In this document: positions 11,900 to 26,004 of the stretch, piece by piece
How the letters are laid out: the number at the start of each line of letters is the position of its first letter
How positions within the stretch are numbered: the first letter of the stretch is position 1
Source: Oppiella nova
Lineage: Eukaryota > Arthropoda > Arachnida > Sarcoptiformes > Oppiidae
DNA length: 59,823 bases
Direction of reading: 5' to 3'
Assembly (NCBI GenBank): GCA_905397405.1
Contig: CAJPVJ010000028.1
Span: 1-59,823 of the forward strand
The notes under the pieces: generated by a model
The model's input: only the letters and a program-made list of their open reading frames with translations
Told to the model about the DNA's origin: nothing
Database searches by the model: none
Made by a program: the position numbers and the translations under genes

Positions 11900-14800
11900 G
11901 TATGTCCACTTTGCACAGATACCTCATACACCTCATACACAACTCATTTAATACTTATTAATAGCACATATGTATTATGCAATATTCTAAATGATTGACA
12001 TTAATCATTTGCATAAAGTAATATCTATGCATATCAATGACATATAAAATTACTTATTAAATAATATCTGATTTGTTATTGTACTTTGTGAAAACGTTTT
12101 TAATTCTAATATATAAATATTATATTCAAACAATTTTTCTTTTTGTTATATAATATGCAAATAAATAAAAACCTAATTTAATGACTTGAAAGCAATTTTC
12201 GTACAACAAAAACTCCTCAAACATTATATTTTAATGCATTCGCTATTAAATTAATTTTAAAAAGTTTTTTATTACAATAACAAAACAAAATTTTCACACA
12301 ATTGTGAGGTTTTTAAAAACATATAAAATATAGTAATAACGAGATAATTTAAATGTAATAAAAAATTTAGTTAAAAATAAGTGAATAATCAAAAATTTAT
12401 TATAACATATTTTATAAAAATTTTAATAGAATCTGTAATTTAATGGTAATAAAACCTTACTACAAAAATTGTAAAAATTATAGTATATAATAAAATGTAA
12501 TGTATTTCCTTGAAATGGAAAGTAGGGTTCAGGTGTCAAATCAATTGCTTGTTTTGATATGTCATCAGTTGATGTAATGATAGCAATAGGCATTTGAATT
12601 ATAGAAAAGGTATGACCAGTGATGTGATGTGATATGATTTCCCATCACTTGTTCCCTTATATTTAGTTATGTAATATTCTGTGTACATAACGCATATACA
12701 CATAACACTGGGACTCCTATTTTCATCCCAGGGATAGGCCTAAGGCTTTCTTAGCACTGATACTAAGCATTCAATAGTAATATTCAAAACTATAGTTTAA
12801 ATTCTCATTTTGTTTTTTTTGACTCAAAAAATGTATTACTTATTGAATTCGTTTAAAATTTATATTTGATTTTTACCTTTTGATCGCCAAATATGTTATG
12901 TTTTGTTGACTGCAGTTTGTAAGCACTGGTACATTGACTGATCCATCACTTGATGACTTGAGTGTCTGGTCATGTCTATAATCAACGTAATGAATGCCTC
13001 AATACTGGGAATCCGTTTTAAATTATTATATTTTCATATTAGAGTTGAATATCTATTCTCCAAAATATATATTAAAATAAATTTATATATATTTTTATTT
13101 CGCATTTCAATCTGTAATATCAAATTAGAGGCCAATGCTCTGAATGAAGACATAGTCTATAGAGTGGTAATAGTAATACACTTCTCATTCATTTCATTGA
13201 TTTATACCATAAATGTATAGTGAAGTCATTAACAGTCAATGAAATAAAAAAAGATATAAATGGCAAACGAGTTAATGAGTTAATCACTGCTTAATACAAA
13301 TGATAGTGAACTGAATTGACACAAAAAATTAATGACAACAATAATAGGACATACAGTACAGTGCAGAATAGTAGAATAGTATAGTATTGTCACCCGTTGT
13401 TGACCAAAATCTAATGAAATATCAAAATACGGTAACAGATAAATACAATTCACATTCACACACATTAATAGTCACACGGATTGAGTGAGAATTTTAATGC
13501 AAAACATTGCGAGCACTTGTAATCCAGTTTAGAGGACACAGAATAATACAATAGACTATTGAATGCATACCTAATACTTATGTCGAAGTGTTGGCTGTCA
13601 TGTTAAAAGTGAGGCTTAAATTTGTGTTGAGTTTGTGAGACGACTAAACACCAAATGAGTTGATCTTCGTTTTTATATATGTTTCATAGTCTGGCAAACT
13701 TTCGTGTCGATTCAGTTTTTGCCTTTTTAGCCACACATAACTGTGCTTGGCACTAATACTGAACACTGGCATGTTATGCATGCACCGGGAGAGTGCCAGC
13801 TCACGCGGCGGCACTGGTATTGTATTTTTAAGCTCCTTGTGTCGCATGTTTGGTCCTGTAGTCGTGTTGCAGGACATCATCGCTCCACGCAATACATGCC
13901 AGACATGCAACGACTTTCCACTACCGAATCCACAACTACCGGCCCCTACACTGTCTTCGAGAATAGGAGTCCATAAATATGAATGAATTACACGTGAGAG
14001 AGAGTGTGTGTGTATGTGTTAAGCGCCGGCACTTATTCCTAGTGTAATAGTGGCACACATTTGTTATGTTACGCTATGTTTAGTGTTAATTTGCTTATCA
14101 AGTGATTGAATCAATTCATGGCTTACAGTGTTTGCATGCATTCTATATGTTGTGTAAACATGTGATGATGTGATACAGCGTTTCAAATATGTGTTCGTAT
14201 TATATATTATATATTCTCTCCTTTGGGTTACTAAACGAAGCCAAACATGCGATCACTTCATACATACATAACATAAGCGCTTCTCCACTAAATTCTCACT
14301 TCAATTCTGGTCGACTCGAGCGCCCAAATAACGATGTATTCAACACATCGTCTGTTGGTTTCGTGAATAGATATGCCATCGCATAGTCTTATCGATATGA
14401 GAGATCTTTTACCTAAATTACTGCTAATAAATGCCATTTACAGCCATTTCTGCTGACAATTACTGTGCACTCGCACTCATGTATACCAAACCTGAACTCT
14501 AATTATGAGTGAAAAAAGGAAAGGCACTAATTGTGAAACTAAATTAAATCAAACATCACATGATTTATTCGTTTTGAGCACATTTTTGCTATAAATCATA
14601 CATTAATCATTAATTAGTGGTTATTATTAGCATAAGAAGAATAATCATAAGTTTAAGCAAAATATAGAAATTAGTTTTTCAATCAAAAGCAAAAATAATT
14701 AGTATTGAGTTATTCTCTGGGATTTCATTTTCAGTTAATCTATTTTCTCCTCTTTTTTCCATTTCTAATTTGATTGAGAATTATATTTAGCCTAAACTCA

Positions 14801-17800
14801 AATCACATGTTATATAATCAACTAAATAAACGATGCCTTTCATTAACATCAGGTTTTATGCAAATCATTAATTTGATGCAAAATATTATATGCAGTACTC
14901 ATATGTATGAAACTATTACCGTATATATAAAACATTTTGAATTTGAATATAATTGAGTTGAAGAATAATAATTTATGTGCTTTTAATTATTAATTAAAGC
15001 GTTGCTAACATTAAAGTAAACCCCAAATATTATTATTATTTATTTTTCTCTTTTCTTATATCAGAAGAAATAAATAACTATTTTTTAGTCAAATGACTTC
15101 AAATCAGATCTCACGAGTAATTTGTTTGTTAATCCCTTATAAATATGTGCAAATTAGTAGCCGTTTCCCAGTTTGTTGTGTACTGTCTATGACATGGAGT
15201 ATGAGCTGAGGTAATGACCAAAACACTTATTATTCATTTGGTCGATGCCCTCCAGCGCTGACAGTGAATGAGTGGCTTTTCATATACCTGTCCAACGATT
15301 GCCCGCTCCTTAGGACATAAACTACACAATGTATTAAAAACATATTTTTTATTCTCAAGTCTTTTTTAAAAACCTAAAGCCTTGTGGCACTTGTGTACCT
15401 GAGCTATGGTGCTAAAAGTTGTCTTTCAAATACACACATACGTTATAACCGTAATAGTGTAGTGTGGAGTAAACCTCCCTGTGCTGAATAGGTCATTAGC
15501 GGAGGCCACCTCTCATGTGCCCAAAAATCATTAATTTTTTTGAGTCTCGTTTCGACAGCTATGAGTCTTTTCACTTTTATATTGAATTTATTTTTCGCTG
15601 GCAATAGCTTTATATGCTATAAGTTATGTATTGAATGTGCATTTAGGACCGAAAACTGGATCTATATGTAGAGCACTAATAGCACTGTTGTCTCTCTCAT
15701 CCCGTGGAGCATACCTTTCAGCTGATTAGGCATTTTTAGTGCACTAATTCACATAAAGCCATAATAATAGCACAATAATGGTTTGGATGTTAATTACATT
15801 ACCAGTAGTTGTGATATACTATTACTAAAGCGATGAACACATAAAGGGAATGACAGGACGAGAAAATTATTGCTTTAATTTTGTCACAAAAACCCTTTTC
15901 TTAATTAGAGACACGAAATATAATTAACCTCAGAGTGAGAGCCAGTCCTTTCACATCTCTCTCTCTCTCTCTCTCTCTCTCCCTCTCCCACTGACAGTCC
16001 TTTTGGATTGAATGGATGAGTCGCTGTAATAAACATAAATAAAACAGAGTCTCGACTCTTATATTGCTATCCAATGGCTGCAGTCATACACTACGCGAAT
16101 GACAGCACAGAATATATTGGGTTTGCATAAAGAATAATATATAATAAAACGTTGCATTACTTTGCAATGCTTTTTGCCATTAAATGTTTTCTTGTAGTTT
16201 ATGTGCGATACAGGTATATAAAGTATATAAAGTATACATTAGTTTTGATGTATAATTCAGTGTATAAGCCATCTGTTATGATGGAGAGAACTACTCAAAC
16301 CATTAGATACTGCTTTTTAGTCACTATTCCTATCACTTGGTTCTCAAAGTTATGAAATACAAACTCCAATTTTTGATATATTTTTTGCGCAAATAATTTA
16401 TCGCTTCATTTGACTTTCTTGTGTCTGTACTAATCGTATGAAAGGCTGAGTGGTTCGGGAGAAAAGGCGAATCATATACACGGATAATGGAGTGCATGTG
16501 TGGCCCACAATTGGACCAATACATTGGATATGTGCTAAAAAAGTGGGAACAGATGTAGAGACTTAAGTTTAGGAGCAAATGTTTTCGCGATATTTCATAA
16601 ATGCATTATTAGTCAACCGGCGGACGATTTGGACAATTTGAGGGATTATATGCTTTCGACTTTTTCTCGTAATTATTTGCGACATAAAAACAATATGAGA
16701 GGCAATGCAAGCCATAAAAGCTAACTCTTCTACAACTTCTCTCATATATAGATCCCAATTGTGAAACATTTTTTTGATTGAATTGAATTTCGTGTCCACA
16801 AACTGTCTCCGGTTGTCTGTCTGTCCAATGTATGGCATCGCGTGATAAACTGCTCATTCCTTAGACTCAATACAAGAATATATGATTGCCTTCAATATAC
16901 CGGTGCTATCCGTTTCCATCTTCTCATAGTGTATACACACTTTGGTTGCATTTTATTTGCTCCACACATATAGCGTGCGGACACATACAGTATAGTATAT
17001 TAATACAGTATATCGTTTGTCCTCTCTTTCAATGTCGGCCCCTTATATAATACTGAGGCTTAAGTCCGTTTGTCATCCCCTCACCCGTGCCTATGCTTAC
17101 TGTACTACAGTTCCTAACGCACTGTATCTCAATATCTCAATCAAAAGATATATATTGTATTATTTTCCTTTGGCATTGCATTCGTGAATCATTAATGATA
17201 AAAGTTTGTCCAATAATGCAATCTATTGTCAATTCGTTCAATATTTCCATTTCATAGTGTGTTTGTCCATAAGTCGACTCCCAAATCAAATTATTGTGCA
17301 TTTCATACATCATATGAATCTATAGTCTTAATCCATTTACTACAATTTACTCTAACCAAAGATAACACACACACTTTAATTACTATAAATTTATAAATTA
17401 GTAATTAATAAATCATAACAAGGTTGTTTTACTAGAAAATTATTATTCTACTAGACAAGATTATCTTTAATAATAGTTTAAAATTATTTTATAAATTGGA
17501 GTAAATAATTCTATTAAACAAATTTTTAAATTAAAAATGGATAATTTTTATATATTATAAATAAATATACAATAGTAATATTTTACTCAAACACTTGTGT
17601 TTAACATATCAGTCTCATCTACGTAATCATTGATAATGCAGTATTAAAAATTAAATCCTATTGAGGCATATAATATAGCGATTGTATGGTCTGTCGGACA
17701 GACATTTATTTTGACAAAATTCTAATTAAATTTTATAATTCATACGATATGATTGAATAAGGATTAAATAATGGTGTGCTAACTAATGTTATATTCTGTA

Positions 17801-19817
17801 TTATATTTGCATAGTATTCGTGTTCAGCCAAAGGAGGGTCAGACCAAATCAAACCCATCGAAGAGACATCGAGAGCGCCTCAACTCAGAGCTCGATATGT
17901 TGGCCAGTCTTCTACCCTTCGAACAGTCCGTTCTCTCCAAACTCGATAAGCTATCGATACTCCGATTAAGTGTTTCTTACTTGAGGACAAAGAGCTACTT
18001 TCAAGGTAAGCCCACTTCTCCCTGTCCATCATCCCTGTGCGCTATTACTTTGGCGAACACTCGGTCTGCCATTCGTTGATATATTAGAAAATATCTCATT
18101 TTAAAACAGAGACAGAATTCAATTTCTCGTCTCACATGTGATTAATATAAAGAATTCCGTTTTCATACAAAACTCACGAATCGAGCCATCATTCGAGTGA
18201 TGAATTGAATTCTTATATTATTAATAGTTTTTATATAATTTATATATAAGTCATGAATTCGATGCTATGGGCCCGAGAAAAATAAATTAAAGTTAAAAAT
18301 GTTAAATTAAATATTATATCTTAAGTTTTGAGAGATAATGTTGAAATAAGGGGATAATAACAATTTAGTTTACAATTCTTACACAGAGAAATATTAACTT
18401 GTTATACTGTTAACTCATTTGTAGAGATGTGTTACGCTATTATAAGCTCCAATTTGAAGTCAAAATTATTAGACATAATTCCTCTCCTCTATTATTTTGT
18501 AAAACTCTTATAAAACACCCAAAGATTTTTGTATATTCTTTAATAATATTAGCTCTATTAGTATAATATTATACTGCATATCCACTATTTCTGTTTTCTT
18601 TACTAAAAAATATTTTTGATTATAAAAATTAGTTTTAGTGTTATTTTCATTTTTTAAAAAAATTACTTGATATTCGTTGTAGTATTTTACAATAACTTTA
18701 ATAGTTCTGTAATATTGTATAGATATACTAATGATTGACTTATACTTTACTATATCTCAGTACTACAGTACATATGTTTTAAGTGATGTAGTGATGACCA
18801 CAACACATACTCCCATTCCTCCCATTCCACTCTTCCGTTGTTTTTAGTTCTCAGTCTCTCTTACTTAACAGTGTAATAATTTGTGTGGAAAACAACAATA
18901 AAAACAGTAAAAACTAAAGAAAAGTTTTCATTATATGGCACCCCTCATACCCCTCATACCCCTCACCCCTCATAACAAAAATTATTGTTTACAATGTTGT
19001 TGGACCACATCATTAGATATAAGATATCTGCCATAATTTTATTTATGAATCATGAGCTCAACTTGTTTTATAATATACTGGATATGATATTGAATGCAGT
19101 TTTATATGTTATAGTGAATGTGGCACTGCTCTCACTGTGTCTTCAAGAGATCGTAAATGCAATCATCAGTACCATTGAGAGGGTCTGACCACCCATTGAG
19201 GCTCTCTTGCCAGTGAAGACGCCAATAATTAGTTACAAAATTAGTCTCTCTCTCTCTCTCTCTCTTTCTCTCTTGAGTATTTTATAAGAAACAAATGCCA
19301 ATAATAACTAATTTGCGGGAAATTATTCTGATTATCCCTCCCATTTGTGTTAATACAGTATAATGAATAAAAATGTTTTTTGTTTATGCAATAAAAAAAA
19401 TCATTTTTAAAAATCATTTGTTTTAAAAGTGAAAGCGAAATATATGTGTAAATTATTGCAATAAAAATATGTTTATTCTCGCATTTTCTTGTTTTTACAC
19501 TGATATTAGTATTTCACTCAACCGTTTCTCACGGATATATAAAATTTTGGGGAGAGAGAGAGAGAATGGCTCCAAATTAACCTTTAATTATCTCAAACTA
19601 AGTTCATATTAAAGGTTCACAAAGCTGTGTACTAAAAATATATAGCTTTTAGTTTATGAGTTTAAATATACTGTACTTATACTAAATATACACTAAGTCT
19701 AATCACAATTAAAGTATTTAAGAGTGTAATATGAATGCTGTTTTAAAAATTTTGTCAAATAATAGTAAACAGTCGGTGTTTAATGAGCCGACCGTACATT
19801 AGAATAGATATGTGTCT

Positions 19818-19858
<41 letters not shown>

Positions 19859-22647
19859 AAATGCTTTTAATTAGTGAATAGAGATATTGGTTAGTAGTAA
19901 AGGAAAGCCGTTATTAATTGTTGCGTGTATTGCAATTGGCGGCCAAATTATTATTACATTTTGATGAGCCTCTGAATATGTGATACCTGTGCCGCCAGAG
20001 GAACGGGAGGACTCCCTCCATAAGACTTTGAAGAGTGAAATTCTAAACACATTTACTTAATATAAAAATATGAGTATTTGGGGCCAACTTTTTGGCTGTA
20101 TTTGGTGTGAAGTGAATGGTTGTGGAGCTCATGATTGTGTCGCGTGTCTCGGCTTTCAGGTAAACATTTAGTGCTAAACAACGCCTACTTTCTGCTCGCA
20201 AAACATCACAAATATGTTTAATATATGAAAACTAATAGTGTTTCCAAAATGCTATCAAATATCATTTTAAATTGAATTAATCTGAAAATATTGTAAAACG
20301 AATTGTATATTGAATTAAAATAATAAATTCTTATGGATTTGAAATGAGTTAAGAGACTTACTGTAAATTAAATAATGTTATTCAATCACTATTTTTAGTT
20401 TATTTATTAAAATCAATAATTCTAAAAGACCAAGAATGATAAAATACTCATAAAAAGGTTTATTTTAACTTTTTAAATTTCATTTAGAAATTTAGTTTAA
20501 TTTAAGTTTAAATTTTAACATATTACTATAATACTGTATTTACATTATTCTGTATTTCTATAAAAACAATGTTATACTGTATTTTATACATGAATCAAAA
20601 CCTTAGAAATTCTGGTCACGTATCCGTTCTGTTGTTTTTGATTTAATATACTTAAGTATTTAAGGCTCTGTTTCTTATAATATAAATATAAAAGAGTACA
20701 TTATATAAGAAAATAATAGCCGATCTCTATGTGAATGTCTATGTTATAGCCAATGATATACATTATAATTCATTATCTATTTAATTATGCAAAAGAAAGG
20801 TTTTGCTCTTTTTATACCCATTTTAACGGAAATGAGTTTTTGATAAATACGATACACCGGCGAAAAGTTTATATAACTAACTTTTACTGACATTTGGTGT
20901 ACCCTTTCTCGACAATCATTTTTATTGCTCTTACAGTATATAAAACTTGTATCGTATATGATACAGTAATAATAATATTTTGTTTTTCTTTTGAAAAAAG
21001 GGTTTTAGAGACGAAAATCTATTTTCCATAAAATGCAATATAATTTGTTTTTATACAGAAATTGTGTTTTGAGTCTCATTTGAAGTGGTGTTCACTAAAG
21101 CGAGTGAAATAATACGATTTAAATTCATAATGAAAATCAATGACACTGTAAATGGACTCAACCATTAATTATGAGCACAATTGCGGAGCAAAGTTAGCGA
21201 AAAATACTTGGCTTTCACTTTTTGGATAACAATTAATATTTTTGCTGTCATTTTGTTTTGTTTTTTGGTTTATTATTCTCTACTCTTTGCTCGTTATGTA
21301 AATTGATTTATGACTCAAGAAAGTTCTCAGTTTTAATAAATTATATGTTAATATAAAATGATTTCATTTAGAAATTATATATTTTCTATGTCTATGAACT
21401 TCTGTTTTCAATTAATTATTTTACAGTATACATTGCTTGCATATTATCATATAAATATGTTAAATATGTGTGTTTATAAATTGTAAACAATATGACAATA
21501 TTATAATATAATATTATGTAATACAGTATATTTCCAAGAATTTTATTTCTAATAGAAAATTGAACTAATATTCAATAAGTGAAATCAATATTTTGTATAA
21601 AATCTAAAGAAATTTATTTTTTGATATAAGAGTGGTTGTGTTCACTCATGAGTTCTTATCGACAGATATAGACAGTGCAGACAAACTGTAAGCCCAACGC
21701 GAGAAATGAAATGTCAGAATAATTTTGTCATATTTTTTATTTAAAACAAAATTATATTCGCAGACAATCTATGATAACATGTATAAGAGAGTGAGAGAAT
21801 GAGAAACAAAAATCAATTCAAAACACAAACACTATTTTTTACCTTTTTTATTATAGCGTATAAAGAAAAAAGTGTAGGCTTTAAGAGACAGATACATATC
21901 TCTTATATGTATGATATACACGAAATTACAGTAAACTATTTGGAAAGGCAGGTGCAGTGCAACTCATTGGCCAGTGTGTCAGGTCATGATATGAGCGGTT
22001 GTGGCAGCTTTTGTTCCCTGAACACTTAAATATTTCTTTATAATATTTAGTTATCTTTCTTTATTATTTCATATTTTATGATACATTTGATATGAATATA
22101 AGACATAATTTAATCATAAAATTTATTAACTGACACTTCAATTGCTCTCACTATAAACTATTGATTTATATTTTAATTTGTTTTTCTTATTTCGTATACA
22201 TTTTTAATGAGAATCGAGACTTAAATTATAATAACAAATGTATGACTCAATGAAATAGTGGAGAGAGAGAGAGAGAGAGAGAGAGAGGTTTGTAGACATA
22301 AAACAATGAAATTCTACGAATTGATAACAAAACTAAATTTATTGAATAATATTAGCTTTTAAATAACTGAGTAATAAATAATGTTTTAAAAGATATTTGA
22401 TTTAATAATAGCTCTTTAGTTGAAAAGTTTTAAAACAAAATTAATTGCCAATCATTTCGTAAGTATTCACGAAACAGACATTACAGGTATTGTTTTGAAA
22501 CAACATTCATAAGCAATGATATCTGTTTTCCTTATCTTGCATTACATAAACCACCGGCGCTTTCGGTTTAAATACAAAATAATACAAATTTGCTCTCATT
22601 TACAATCAAATAAAAATAACTCACATTTTAGTTTTCAAGAGAAGTAC

Positions 22648-22682
<35 letters not shown>

Positions 22683-25600
22683 ATTGGCAACATATCATTG
22701 CTTGAAAATAATTGGTTGCTGTCAGAAGAAGAGGTCAAATCTGCAAATTAAGTGCAAATAAATAAGAAAAAGTTTCTATTCATTTGATGAGAGGTTCCCT
22801 AATAGTGGTTTAGATATGAATTCCGTTTTGTACAGAATTCCAGCACAAATGATTGGATATGTATATCATTTTTATGAGACGCCAAACCCTCTTATTTTAG
22901 AGATCTTATAAGAAAATTGTGATTAGTTTTCGTTGAAAAGAGCAAAACTGTATAAATAATAGTTACTTAAAAAGTGGTGAACTATTTAGCAGTGTTTTAC
23001 ATAAACAACAAAACATGTTGACATTCATAATGAAAACCTTATCGACTGAAATAAAAAGTAATCAATAATTTCAAAATATTGAGTATTAGTTTGCATATTA
23101 AGATCGATTGGTTTGCTATGAAATCTCATTTGAATACTATTCTTATACACAATCCATACAATCAAATGCCAATAATTTCTTTTTGATTAATTTCTTTGTA
23201 ATCGAAATCTATTGAATTGAAAGTTAATACACATTTGGTTTAATATTTTTGCAAACTTTATGCCTAACATAAATTCTCTTATTTATAATGATAGAGGAGT
23301 GCAATAATTTTTAATTTTCTCTCTCTCTCTCTCTCTCTCTCTCGCATAGAGAGACACAAAGTCTATGGGATTCTCGATTCTCATTGTATACCCATTTGCT
23401 ATTCTCATTGCAATTTCTTCGGTGTTTGTGTTTGGGCTGTAATTCCAGTGTAATAGTGAATACCCGGCTGTGATGTGAATGTAGTGTTGGCTGTGATTCT
23501 AGTGTTGGTTTGGTTGAGTGCCAGTGGCTGTGACCCTCACGTCAATTCACTCATCAATCATTTTATTTGACACGACTAACGATAACCCACAGCATAGACA
23601 GCACACCGTCGCTCGCCAAAACACCCCTCATTTTCATACAAAAAACTCTCTCTCTCTCTCTCTCTCTCATATTGTAATGCCGTTGATGTCATTCAGGTGT
23701 AATTAGTCGACTGCCAGCGCTGCCACACTTGTAGATAGGCTATGAATGTATGAGTGAAACATAGAATGAGAGCAATAATAGCCATCAAAACCCAAAATAA
23801 CTCGAATGAGTGAATGAGTCAAAGCTTGAAATGAGATTTAAATTCTTACCTTTTGTGTTATGTTGAGCGCACAGGTATTATAATATATGTATGTATTGTA
23901 GCCCAAAGAAAATCAGAGGAACGTATGTTTTTTGATGTGATGGGAGAAGCGATCAGACATTCATACCATACATTGTGATCATATATACATTAAGGCATTC
24001 TCTGATAAATTTCTCATAATTTTTTCCTTTTTAAGCAATTATTTTGTATTTAATATAATACAATATATCCGTTTAGCATTTGAAACTTATGCGAAAACAT
24101 TATATTTTTAAACAACATTTTAAAATTTTTTATTTTTACTATTTTAGACTTTAGTGTTGACAATTTTTACAAAACAACAACATAAATGTTTAATTTTGTC
24201 ACAACCTTTTATAGGATATTAGTTTATTGAAATATTCTTATATTCTCCCTTTAATTCTCTCACTCACTGTACTCTGTTTTATATTATTATAAAATATTAA
24301 TTATATGTGTTGTGTTATATTAAAACTTAGTTTAATATTCTTTATTATCGCATACATTGTCTGTATGTTATACTTGAGTTGTTTGCACTCATGGGTATGG
24401 GTTTGGATCATTGCATTTAACTGCAATACAACAGACAGCACTGTATAATAATTAGTTTAGGGGATAACATATTATAGTATCCTTATAAGAAATATAAAAG
24501 TAAGTTTATGAATGTTTCATGAATTTTATGAACTATTCTATCGTTTTATTTTTGTGTTCACCTTTTGTTTTATTGTACATTATATACAATATTTACTTTT
24601 AGTAGTATTCAATAAAGCTATTGCAATTATAATTACTTGGCTAGTCTTATTCGTATGACACAAATGTTTAAATTCTGTATATTTATATTGAAAGGCATTG
24701 AATAAAATGTGATATTAATAGTGATGACAACGATTGTGTATAGAATGTTGACTCGAATCACAAATATTTATTGTGTGAACGCTTTTTATTAAGTTATTTG
24801 TCATAAGTTTTTAATAATACAGACATACATTGTTTCCATGAATAGAGAGACAGAAACTAATGATCGAAATAATAGTGAAAGCAATTGTAATATTAAATCT
24901 GATAAAAGACTAAATATTAAGAGCACTAATGGTATAGAATATAGTCATTGAAAATACGTTTATTATATAATAGAGTACTCATAGGGAGAGTGTGTTATGT
25001 AATACTATAGAAACATATTATTTTTATACCTATTTATTGATCAATCAATAACTAACAAAAATGAATACAGTACTGTATAGCATTTTTTATTTGAAAAAAT
25101 ACTGTTTGAATCGAGACAAAAAGCTAAATATACGATATTATTGAGTATAAGTTGGCATTTGAATTGTTTCTTGATGTGGACCCACCCCTCTCTCCGACTA
25201 ATTCATGGCTATATATTGTGAGTATTTTATTCATGTATAACACGTTCACAAAATACAAAACTTTATGATTGTCATCGTTTTATTTGATATCCCATACCTA
25301 TTGTATTCGTTTATTTTATTATACTATTGGCTATGTTTTTCATATAACATTCAAAATGTTATTTTTGGTTAATTATTTTTTTAAAAATGCGAGCAAAATT
25401 ACTCAAAGCCATATCCATTCACAACATGAGCCTTTACTAAATATAATTAAAAATATAAATGAATTAAACTAATTTTTTATAATTATTTATTAGCGTCGAG
25501 CCATGAATTTGACTATTAATATAATTCACACAATTGTTTGGTTGACTCTATCACTAACTCTCTGTTAATTTATAGACCGCAGTCTTGGTTCACATCTAAT

Positions 25601-25962
25601 ACATGTCCCAAAATATAATGCATTGAGTAGTAGTCGTATTCTATAAGTAATAAATATATGCTTAAAAAGGTATGGCATATAGTGAAAGTTTTGTCTCACT
25701 CTTTGGATGCACGGTTACGCACGGGTAGGCCGTAAATGGACAATAACACTGTTCACGTCCCATACCCTACCATACCTTACCATATCATACCAGCAGTACA
25801 GTACTACATTAATTCCTGTCCCCTGCATTACATTATGTTATATTATATTATATTAGAGAATTAGATATTATATCAGAGAATATTACTATTCAGTGAACTA
25901 CAGTACAGTATACTGTATATTCTGTAATGATTTCCATTCTTTATATATTGTTCATCTAATTT

Positions 25963-26004
<42 letters not shown>

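Noticed and set aside
13644-13986. Overlapping open frames on both strands in spineless intron 1
   Set aside because: Three mutually overlapping frames, no family recognised and no splice context; kept only as a possible noncoding element.
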